Source: Adiantum capillus-veneris
Taxonomy: Eukaryota > Streptophyta > Polypodiopsida > Polypodiales > Pteridaceae
DNA length: 64,000 nt
Direction of reading: 5' to 3'
Assembly (NCBI GenBank): GCA_014529385.2
Contig: CM043969.1
Span: 31,658,446-31,722,445, forward strand
The notes beneath the pieces are model-generated. The model ran no database searches, was not told the DNA's origin, and saw only the letters and a program-made list of their open reading frames with translations. The translations under genes were made by a program, and so were the position numbers. Shown here piece after piece: positions 34,898-47,300 of the stretch (positions are counted from its first letter, which is position 1; every line of letters starts with the position of its first letter).

Positions 34898-35104
34898 GCA
34901 AGAGAGAGGTGTGTGGAGAGACGCTACAGCCCCTACGCGTTGTCTAACCCCTGCACGCTGACTTGCTCTGCGCGCTGCAGCACCTGCGTGCTATGCAGCT
35001 CTGCGCACCACTCTGGCCTCTGCCCCGTGCCCTCTACCCTCCTGCGCGAGCCCTAGGACCTGCGCTTCCTGCTACTGCAGTGAGCGCTCTGTGCAGTCCT
35101 GCTT

Positions 35105-35163
<59 letters not shown>

Positions 35164-35264
35164 AGTATTGAAAGCGTCTTATAGGCAAAGTACAGCAAGG
35201 CACAGAAGTCACGAACGTGTTGGTCAGCCTTGCAATTTGTGTGGTGTGTCGCATTACAACCGCC

Positions 35265-35315
<51 letters not shown>

Positions 35316-38300
35316 TATGTCGAGTGTGTGTGAGTGTACGCTTGTGGGGGATTTGGGTGTGGTGAATCCTTCGGCCTCGTCTGTCGCGTGACTCTGTTCT
35401 GCACAACATCTACCCTGTGCAGGCCCTTCACAGCGCGTCGGGGGTGGAAGTTTGATTTCGCCTGCACGCGGTCCTTCCGTCGTCTTGTGTGCGAGAGAGG
35501 GGTGTGTGTTTTTGTACAGCTAGCCGGTGTGTGTGTCTGCCTGTGTATATAGCAATCATATATCAAAAACGCCAAAAAAAATAAGAGTGTGTGTGTGTGA
35601 GAGCTTCACATGGATTCCATTGATCAGTGTATATATAAGCGTCGAAAAGCCATGGAAACTTCGGAGATGGATGCTTTGAGTCTTATCAAAGAATGTTTGC
35701 ATGAGGACTTCGAGGATGCACGTCAAGCCTGGGAAGGATCCGCTCCTGTTATGGAAGTGCGCATCCGTATACACGAGCTCATGGATCCTGTTGCTCAATA
35801 TGCACTTAACACTGTGATTCTTTTTTTCCCAGGTCAAATGCCTACCGCTCAGGATGTAGGCCAATGGGTTGATTTCCTACTCAAACGGCAAGCAGTCCGA
35901 GGGGTTTACTTTGGTGCGCGAGGGTTCTACGAAGTCTTGCTAGATGACATGGATGCTCGGGATGCTCTGCTTGAAATGTCTCCTCTTTTCTTCAATACGC
36001 AGATGACTCATGTGCTGCCCTAGGCTCTTACCAAGGACTATCAGAGTCTCATTTGTCACAAGTGTCCCGTCTGGGTTGAGGTGGTCAACTTTCCTCGCAC
36101 TTGGCGTCATTTTCTTCCTTTGTTGGCTGCTCAGTTAGGCAAAGTCATTTGTCCTCCTAAGCTGGAGGCAAACACAAACCGTTTTTGTATTTTGTGGGAC
36201 ACGGATATCCCCACACCAACACGTATTTCGATCGATTATGGGGATATAGTGGTTGGAAAGCGCCCATTTAAGCTTAAATGGGGCAAATTTGCAAATTCTT
36301 GCTTCTGGCAAATTTGGTCATATGCAGTCCGAATGTCCAGAACCAAATCTGCAACCACCTCCTTCAGCCGTCCCTGCTCCTCAACATCATTCGCCTCCAC
36401 AACCTTCTACTGAGGTTCAAACTAAAGGAGTTTCAACCTCCTCCCCCTCAGCTGGGGCGATTAAAGGCAAGGGGAAACAAGTACAATTGTCTGCACTTTC
36501 TGCTTCTCCAAATATTAAAGACAAGGGAAAAGAACAGGTTTCGACCTCTCAAACTTGGATAGTGCCCAAGAAACCAGTCAAAGCTGCTACACCTCATGTT
36601 CCGGCATCTTCTCGTAATTCTGTGCCTCCTTTGAAGAATGTTGCTCAAAAAAAACTCCCTTGTAATGACAACACTTCTTTGGCTGAAGCTTGGGACAAGG
36701 TTGTTCGTTCTTACAAGGAGGTTGTTAGTGGAGAAGCTTCTTCATCGCAAGGTGCATTTCCTTTCAATTATCCAGGTCCTACTATTGACCCACCTTCTCA
36801 GGCACCTTCAGCTGGGGAGGATGTGTCGATGGGCACAAGTACTTGAGTTTTATTCCCCACTTTCTTTCCCTGTTTCCTCGTCCACTGTATATACCTTAAA
36901 GAATGCATAGTTCTTTGAATTGCATCTCCTATAATGTGCGTGGGTTATGCAATCACGACAAGTGGCAGCTTACCTGGCACTATGTACATACATGTAAAGC
37001 AGACATTGTGGTTCTTCAAGAGCATAACTAGCACCAATTTATAGGAAAAACTTCTTACTTTACGGGCTACTGGATAGCTGATGCAGTATCAGCGCTACAT
37101 GGAATTGTAATGAATCTTTGCGCCTTGATGTAGGGGAATTTGAGGATATTTTCACAGGGAGAGACATCATTTTCTACTCTGAGACGCATCAAGCCCCGGG
37201 GCAGTCCATGCCCCATGTGAGCGGATACAGATGGGAGACAACTTACAGACAGGAGACTCGATCAGAGCGCAGAGGACGAGGTTCAGAAGGAGCGGCAGTC
37301 TTATTCAGGAAAGAGCTACAATCTCTGATACATATAGCTCGGAGGGATGAGCATGCGAGTACATGTGGGTGAGACTGAAGGCAGAGACAGACAGATATCT
37401 CTACATCGCTATTTGCTATTTTCCTCCTAGTACGTCAGTATATGCATCACCTAGAGGACACTCCCCCTTCTCTATTTTAGATGATGATATATGGGAGTTT
37501 TCTAGAGATGGCGACATTATTATCTTGGGGGATTTCAATGCTAGGACTGCCCACCACCAGACAGTATTCTATGATACCTCAGAGGAGTTGATGCGGGAGC
37601 TTGATATTACAGAAATGGACCTATCTAGATTATCAAAGGATGAGCACACTGAGTATGGCAGATACTTGATTGATATGGGGACTCCACATGGATTGTCCAT
37701 TTTGAATGGCCTACATAGATTCCCTGCAACAGCTGATGGTTTTACATGCTTTCCACATCGGCATGGCGCTAGTCCTGGCTCCGCCAGGACTCATTCCTTC
37801 CTTTCAGGATTTCGTGGTGGGAACTAGACCGGTTGGGGTAGCAGTCGATCATGCTATCTTGTCTTTCACTCTATAGTTCCAATTCAACACAGCTCCATTG
37901 GGAAAGGCCTCCACACATACTCGGTATACCTTCACGAGGGAGACGGATCACGTGTAGACTGACGAGATATACAGGCATCTATGCACTCAAGAGCCAGAAG
38001 GACCACTAGATGAGCTCACCCAAATTCTGACAGAGACGCTGCATGATGCAGCATCAGAGGCATATCCAGCCTACACGCAGACGATCTGGGAGCATGCCTC
38101 AGAATAGTTGGTATGATGAGGAGTGTAGAGAACGAGGATCAGATTACAGAGAGAGGTGCTCATGGGTACTACTACACATAGACAGTCACGTATTATCTTC
38201 TTCCGCCTAGTGCGACGAGAGAAGAGGACTTACCTATCTCAATTAGAGCGTGGTCTGTATCAGTTGTTTATGAGTCGGGACTCAAGCGAGGCATGGAGGC

Positions 38301-41300
38301 TTTTCAATGAGCACTCTCCACCGCCAGCCATCACTTCCACAGAGACATGGTGGGAATATGCTATATCTCTCTATACAGCATTGGGGCAGCCACCTTTGCC
38401 TAACCCTCCAGAGGCATGCCCAAAAACATGTACTTTCTTTACTGTTGAGAGGGTGAGGAAAGCCATTGACAAGATGAAGACAGGAAGAGCACAGGATCAT
38501 GATGGTCTGGTAGCAGAGCACTTTATCCATGCCAGAGATATGCTTGCAAAGCCTCTTGCTATGATGTTTAATAGAGCCATGTATGAGGGTTTCTCAAGAC
38601 TTGGAGTATGTCCATTATTGTGCCTATCTTTAAGTCGAGAGATCCTATGCTTCCCAGGAATTACCGAACCATCATGGTTGGTCACACTTTGGCTAAACTA
38701 TATACATCAATTCTTGAGCATGAGTTAAGTGGATGGGCAAAGAGAGAGGGCATACGGGCAGCAGGACAGGCAGAGTTCAGGAGAGGTTTCTCCACTCTTG
38801 ACCAGATTTTAACACTCTGAGCCATTATTGAGGAGGGTAGACAACGTGGCAGGAGGATATATTGTAGCTTTGTGGATTTCCGCAAAGCCTTTGATACAGT
38901 GCCACGAGCCAGACTCATACGCAGACTACAAGACATGGGGGTGCCCACAGAGCTGATCTGGGGGATCTTAGCTTTATACAGGACAGTGGTAGGACAAGTA
39001 CGCACTACTCAGGGCATGTCCGACATGGTTCACTCCACCATTGGGGTGAAGCAGAGTTGTCCTCTATCTCCGACTCTCTTTGGGATATATGTAGATGAGT
39101 TTTTAGATTATGTATATACAAAGGGTGATAGAGGTGCTCAGCTTGCGGGGACATGGATTCCGTTGCTATTATATGATGATGATATTGTGCTGATCTCCGA
39201 TTCTCCAGAAGGGATGCAGCGTCATTTGGATGCACTGCATGTATTTGCACGGAGTGGATTGTCTATGAACCTTGGTAAGAGCAAGGTAATGGTGTTTAAC
39301 ACCACGGCACAGTGGGTAAGGAGGTCCGTCCCCCACTTTTACATATGGTCAAGAGACTGTGGAGTATGCAGATACATACACTTATCTTGGGGCGGTTTTC
39401 AGTGGTCCAATATTTTCCCTGAGGTGTGCAGCAGATACGCGATTGACCAGACCCTATGCAGCATTGGGGAGACTTGAGAGGATATGTTCGCAGGTTCAGT
39501 TCCAAGAACCTCCGACAAAGCTTTGGCTCTTTGACACTTTGGTCACTTTGGCCATGCTGTACAGAGTGGAGATATGGGGCCCCTCAATTGATCATCATAG
39601 CAGAGCTGGCAGTACTGATGGATGGAGATGTATGGAGAAACCATTGGTGTCTATAATTTCTCGAATGAATTTAGGGCCAAAGCCTCGGTACCACATGACG
39701 TTGTTAGGGCGGAGCTCGCTGCTCCTCCATTGGTAGTGGAGGCACTCACTCGATCAGTTTCATTTATGCATAGCACTTGGGCTCTCCCTAGAGACAGATA
39801 TGCTCAATTAGCACTAGAGTCTTCACGATAATTGGCATTGCAGGAAGATAGATCATGTTGGTATGCAGAGATAGCATCTTGGTTTCACTTACATGGCTTT
39901 AGTATGGACCGGCTACCCCCATTTCAGTACTCTCTAGATGCACCCTCCATCCCCCTCACAAGGGTAGAGATTACCAGGCTCATCAGACAGGACTTGATTC
40001 AGTTGGATACAAAGAGGACATGGATACAACCTACACACGAGCTAGGTACGAAGATGACTTTCTATAGAGAGCATCTTCTCCAACTCACGGAGGATAGTTT
40101 TGTGATCAGACCAGGATACGTGGATACTCATCTATCCCACGGGATACGATGTGCTATTGGTCAGATACACACATCCTCACATCAGCTAGAGATCGAGACA
40201 GGCAGATTTAGAGGAGTACCCGCTGAGTCCAGGATTTGTGAGGTGTGCCAAATAGAGCCAGAGACAAAGCTACATTACATATGTCACTGCCCTGTATACT
40301 ATGAGATACGAGGCCGCTTTCACTGTCTATTCAGAGAGGGTTTTGGGCCATTTTCTATAGTCATGAGATACCAGGATAAGAGATGGATCGGATTATATTT
40401 ACTGGAGATTCGCAAACACAGAGAGGACCTCTTGAAGAGGGGCACAATGAGAGAGACTCAGCGACAGCGGAAGGTCACAGATTTCTTTCAGTCATAGACA
40501 GAGGAGTTTGAGCATCCCCCACAACATAACAACACCAGAGGTACCAAAGGCATACTGCTTGATCGGGCGATAGAGTTGGGGCGGTCCCGTCACCCACTGA
40601 TGAGAGGGCCCTCTCGATATTGACACAAACTGCGACAAAGAATTCATACCATACTGGCACGACATAGGAGCCGTCCCGGATACTGATGTATATGCATATG
40701 ATGCCTCGACTGTCAGAGAGCTCCATCACCCTTTGTCTTCCCTTTCTATCAGCTTTCACCCCACCCTACCCACTATTTTCTTTTCAGTTCTTTGTACTTT
40801 TTGTACCCAGACCTGGTATTAGATTCACCACATGTAACCTTTTGGTCTCATAGGTCATTTTGGCCTTTTGAAGACGTTAGTATTACATTTCTATGCCTGT
40901 GCAGCTTGAGCAAATACCCGAAATGTTTGTTCATCCCATAAAATTATCTTATCGATCCTATTATGAAATATGCTTTGAAGGTGATCATTATCTAGTTTCC
41001 CAGAAAAACGCCTTCTATAGTTTTTGTAGCACAATGTGTTGAATGATGAGTAATATATGGTGTGTTTTTTGGTATAGAGGTTATTAAGGAGTACCTTTGG
41101 CCACTACAAGAGCTCGTAGTCAGTTATTGGAAATGTCCATTCCTTTTTCAATACACAGATGACTCATGTTCTCTCATGGGCCCTAACTCAAAATTATCAA
41201 AGTTTGATTAAACATAAATGTTCTGTTTGGATGGAGGTTGAAGATTTTCTGCCTATGTGAAAAATATCTGCTTCTGCTTTTGGCTGGACAAATGGGGAAA

Positions 41301-44300
41301 CTGGTTTGTCCTCCCAAAACGGATGCTAACTCACACAAATGCTGGATACAGATGTGCCTATTCCATCTGGCATATATGGTAATTATAGAAATCCTCTGAT
41401 TAGTAAACGTCTTTTTAAGTGCTCTGCTGCATGATGAGGGTCGTTTGCTAAAGAACACACTGCAGTCTAATCCCAGGTATCACTGCTCTTAATGCAAAAT
41501 TGATGATATGAAGTCTGATAAACGCTGCACCTTAGGCCATGTAACAGGTTTTTGTCCATGTTCCTAGGCAAAAGGTTAAACCATTTTCACCAAGATGCAG
41601 AAAAAGGTTCGACATGGGATAAGTGATTATTTGCTCAAGTAAACTTGAAAAGTTCACAGCTTTACTTACAGTTTCTACTGGATTCTTTGCATAAGCTACC
41701 GGCCTTCCATCATGAGTAAGAACCTCTTCTCCAGTAACCTATCAAAGAGAAACATGTAATTACTTAGAAGAGCTCTCAAAACCCGACCCTTGTCAATAAT
41801 CATAAATACCTGTTTCCCTTGGTAATTGAGAAAGCTGAAGTCCTTCAAATTTCCCACAAGACCAACCTAAGAACATGTTCAGCAATACGTCAAAAATGCT
41901 AATCTCTTAAATCAGAAAGGAGGAGATTTCCTTTATTACTAACAAATGAGTGCTACTTAGTGCTTCAAGTTATCAATCCGCTTTTTACACTTTAAACTTG
42001 AGCAAAAACAATATCAGATTGAGATTGTTAATACTCCCAAGCAGAAAGAAGAGAGAGAGATAAGAGGGGCTAGCGATACATAAATTGCATGCAGAAAGAG
42101 AGAAGCATACACGAATCCAATCAGTTGTTGCAGCCAATGCATTTCTCAAGGCCTCCTCATCACCTTGATCAAATCCATTTGGCTGCAAGACAAAAGCAAT
42201 TGCAAGTTAATCTTCAACATTCCCTTCTTGCGATTTGATATCCCAACACACAACTGATGAAATCAGGGCATAAGAACCAAGATTTTAATGCAGACATCAA
42301 CAAACACAAAACATGATCAGAACATCTGATAGCAAACTACTCATGAAACAAGTACAGCACATGATCCTATACCTTCACAAGATCAGAAACATTTGAACTA
42401 GGGACTATAGAAGGGCTTATAGACATGCACAAAACAAGTAAGAGAGACACAAACTCAATTAGATCAAACGCTTAATTTGTATACTCATTATTGAAAAGAA
42501 ACAAACTAAACCAAGAAAAAGAATAAAAAAGCAGAAGAAGAGGAAGAACAAAATACCCTACTTAAGTTTGAATTACACAAAAAATAACCCAAAATAGTCG
42601 AGAGCAGCTTATTGGTATAAAATTCATCTATTAACTGCAAACATTTTTAACTTTAAAACAGTCACACAAAGGAAACGAGACAAAGTGCAAAGATGCTAAT
42701 TTGAATTTTGTGAACCTCAACTCTTACAACATCGACATAAAACAAAGGTGGAACTTTAAGTCCTAAAATTGAGCTAACAATCAAAATGAGATTCCCAAAT
42801 GAACAGACCTTGCATGGAGCATTAGACAATGAATTTTCACTCTATCTTGGAAAACATGACAAACCTAAACTCCACTCCTTGTCCAAACAGAAAGTGATGG
42901 ATCAAGATTCTTCAGATTCAATCTTCCTCGCCTAATGGTTTCTGTCCTCCCAAACATCATCTACGCTTGGGGAGTGTCTGGTCAGCTCTCTCTGGCCAAC
43001 ACTTGAATACAAGACGGAGTTGGGCAGCCTGACCATCCAATTTTGATGGGTGCCTTTGTAAGTGCCACCTCACACCAGACTTTTCTTCACATATATGGAC
43101 CCTAGAGAATGATCTACAATGTGAGTTGATCAACAACCCTCACATCTGGTTTATTTGGAGGGCTCGACGCTTCTGAGATTTCAAGGGGTAGCTCAAGCCA
43201 CCTCCAGTGACTGGTCAAACCTTCTGGCTTGAATTGACACATATTGCTTGGACTCAGGTCTGATAGCATCCAGGTCAGCTCAGATCGAGCCAAGAGGCAT
43301 CACCAGGCCTACAATAGCCCTTTCCCACCAGGACCTTTCTTTACAATGGAGGATGGCCTCCCTTGGCATAAAGGCCACCTATTTGGCTCTTTTCCTCTCC
43401 CATTTGTTATGATGTAGACACTGTAAAATCCCTACCATCAAGAACGTTTTGATGTCTTCACCAGGTTAGCCAGTGTCCAGACTACAAGGAAAACATTTGT
43501 TCCCTTGATTTCACCTACACCCAGGCGGCTCCAACTCTTCCCTTAACGCAGTAAACACTAGACAAAGAATAAAGTGACTATCATTTTTAGGATGACAAGT
43601 TCATACACTTACAGGAACTGCACAAAACTCAAAACATGAGATTAAAATACAAAAAGAAAGGTCACGAGTCCTATTAGATACCTGTAAATATAGTCCTGTC
43701 AAAAATCCTTGTTGACGAGGATCAGCGAATGGTGAGCCACCAATTGCACTATCACGTATGCGATCATTGAAACTGCAATAGTTGGAATAAAACTGTTTGC
43801 AATCTGTTGCAGATATTAACTTGTACAGTATTAAACCTGTGATTTTCTTCCTTTTGTTAAATCACAATCATATTCATATCACTACCACAGCCATCAATCT
43901 GCAAAGCTATTCTTTGAAGAGTTTACTGTCATATATCAAAGTTACTCTTGAAGTAGTAGAGCGTAAAGTTGTAAACAATATATGATGTCATGTCCCAAAA
44001 TAAAAATAGGAATCCTATCTTACAATAACAAGGTAGCATGCTTTATTATTGTTTTGACTCCCATGCAATGCCACAATGAGAATAGCGTGTACAAAATGAG
44101 CTCAGCTGGTTCTCAGCATTTTTCAATCTCATATTCAAAAACACGGTCTCAAGTACGAAGCGAGTATACCCGCCAACAATGATAGCTTCAAACAAGAATC
44201 ACCGCCAAAGCAAAGTATAAATTAGGCAAATTGATGATGCAAGCCAAGGTCGACTATCTTCCGGTCAATGATAGTTAGGATGTATAAAAACGATTGAAGT

Positions 44301-47300
44301 GAAACAAAGGTTGATGCATGTCATCGAACTGAAAAATGGTTTGACACTAGGTTTGTCATCAAAGACTTTCATGTCCTTGGATATTTTGAGGTCCTAATAC
44401 CAAGCAACTTTTGAGAATCCCTAGAAGAGATCTAGAACAACGAGTCTCTTATGTACAAAGCTGTCTTATGGGCTCACAAGAACTTGAAATGGACTAAAGA
44501 GTAGACATGCTTGTGGCAGCTACGTCTCCAAAGTACCAAATGGATTAGTCATCCATCTTGGAATGATGTCGTAGGGTAAAAAGGGATCCTCTACCTGCTA
44601 AGTAAGATTGACTAATGACTAAGGCTTTATCTCTTCTACCTCATAGTCGAGGACGACTATGATTTCAAGAGAGAGGTGATGTCCTAAAATTTAATATCTA
44701 ACCAGCTCAAATGATTTTCTCATATTAAACTGGTCATTTAATGTGGGATAATAAACGAGAACAGGGGTTAGGATATAGACATGTGCTCATAGATCTATCT
44801 CGACTCGACACGAGGCCAATGGTAATGGGTCCCAAATGAGACATGGTCTATCAAAGAGCAAGGGTAACCAATGGAGCATAAAGACCTTAGGGTGAGCTTC
44901 ATTGAAGATCTCCAATAGCTATGTTAAAAGTCCTTTGACGGTGTGAACTAAGCAGCTAGCTGGGATAGCTAAATCACAAGTCACAAGAGATCCAGCATCA
45001 ATCACCGGCGGATCTCATCAATCTCCTCTATGGTCCAGCAGTCTGACTGCGCGTCGTGCATGTCGGGCCAAAGTGATCCGAATCCTCTGATGTAGCCTCC
45101 ATCAATGATGTGCAGTACCCCAACTCTAATCGCCCGATCCGGTAGTATGCCTCTGGTGCCTCTGGTGCTGCTATGCTGTGGGGGCTGCTCGAACTCCACT
45201 ATCTGTGGCTGAAAGAAATCTATAATCTGCCGTTGTCGCTGGATCTCTCTCATTGTGCCTCTCTTCAAGAGGTCCTCTGTGTCTGTGAATCTACAGTAAG
45301 TATAATCCAAGGAATCTATGATCCTTGTATCTCATGACTCTAGAAAGTGGTCCAAAACCCTCTGAATAGACAGTGAAAGTGGCCTTGTATCTCATAGTAT
45401 ATTGGGCAGTGACATATGTAATGTAGCTCTGTCTCGGTCTCTATCTGGCACACCTAACAAATCCTGGACTCAGCGGGTACTCCTCTAAATCTACCTGTCT
45501 CGATGTCTAGCTGATGTGAGGATGTGCATATCTTGAGCAAGAGAAGCACAGTTTTGCTCATAGATTTCAATTTGGCCTCCTGTGGATAAGTTTAAAAGAA
45601 TTGTAAAAGTCAAATTATGTAACCAATTTTGCAAGAAGAAAAACTTAAAAGGTGCAAGAGCTATATCTTTTCACAGAAATTTTGTCAAAATTTATGGGGA
45701 AAAAAAATATTCTTCTGGTCAAGAGAAAAATGTCGTGTCTACATTAGTGGTTTGACCTTGACAATTTGCTGAAGCGATCTACTTTTGTTGATTACAACAA
45801 GCAAATAATAGCAGATTCAAAAGCAATTTTTATTTTACAATAAGAAGATGGGTTTTATATAAGCCTACTAAGAGTAACAAATTCTTTTTCAAAACCACGA
45901 AGGAAACTTTTATGTCTTGTTGAGTTACCAAGCAAAAGTTAAACATCAAGCAAGAACGAAGAGAGCGAAACTATTCTCAATATAAAGTGAATAAACAAAA
46001 AAATATGTCTGGCAGTCTCCTATCTTCATGAAAGCTAAATACCATAGGTAGCATCCAACATTCTTCTTAGTTTAAATGTTTTGCACAATTGTGACAATAA
46101 TGTAGGAATGAGGGTCTGCTACTGCTATCAGGGTAGTTGGGCGCTTCCCTAAATAGTGTTGGCTTACGGAGGTGCCAAACATGGCTCCACAAATTTTAGT
46201 CGATCGATTCAAGCTCAATTACCAATTGATTTAGCACCGGAGACTAAGAAAATTTACAAGAGAAAATTCTTAATGAAAATTCTAATTAGAAGCTTTGAAG
46301 TTGCGATTAAGGCCCCGTTCAGAATGCACATAGCACAAGATCGCTGTGCACCTTTTCCAGATGCCTTTTGATTCAGGTAAAGCTTTTGGTGAGAATTAGA
46401 GATTTGTACACATAATAGCTGTCGCAAATTGCTGACGTGTCAAGCCACTGAAGAACGAAGCCGACTTGCAGATCCCGGACGAGGGGCCTAAACCCCAGAA
46501 GAAGCAGAGGAAGAATTGCGTAGGGAACTGATGACGTGGGAAAGTTGTACGGAATCCCAGATTTCACGCTGGCATGCTGACGTCGCAGCTGTACGGATTT
46601 CCTCAATTTCCACTAACAATGCTGACGTGGCAGTTGTACGGATTTTTGCATTTTACACTGATGCCGTGGCAACTGAACGGATTCCGCAAAACGGGCTGGC
46701 AGCTTTTGGCAATTTTTGACCAGTTGCTTTTGAGTTTCAAGCTTTTCATGAAAACTGCTTTTGGGCTAGGGCCTTTAAATATGAGGCCATAGGCTCATTC
46801 TCTAGCATGCTTCTGGACGAAGGTGTAGAGGATGGAGTACCGGCTTCTACTCAGTTGTTGAAATATAAAGAAATCCCGAAAGGGGCGCCAAGGTTTGGGG
46901 CCAATACTCTCTGGGGTGGAATTCCGCCACTCCGTGTCGCATGTTCTCTCTCTCTCTCTCTCTTTCAGTTTCAGTTTTTATTGAAGTGCTAAAAGTCTGT
47001 TCAATCTGTTCTTTTCTGTTGGCACGTGGTGTCCGTCTTGTGACAATGGTATCAGAGCATCAGGCGTGTGCTTTTCTTGAAGCATACCAGTCCTACAAAA
47101 GAGCAGACAGAACAAACCATAGACTACTGGAATTTTATTTGAAGTATCTTCGGGGGCCGACCTTGGACTTATTAAGCACAACCACCCTTACTTCATCGCG
47201 CATCGGGCGCGCTCCCGTCTTCATTGCTCATGTCTTACAGGGCATAAGCCATAAAGATCACTTGCAAGAGAAGAATCCAAGATTTATTTCGAGTCACTGT

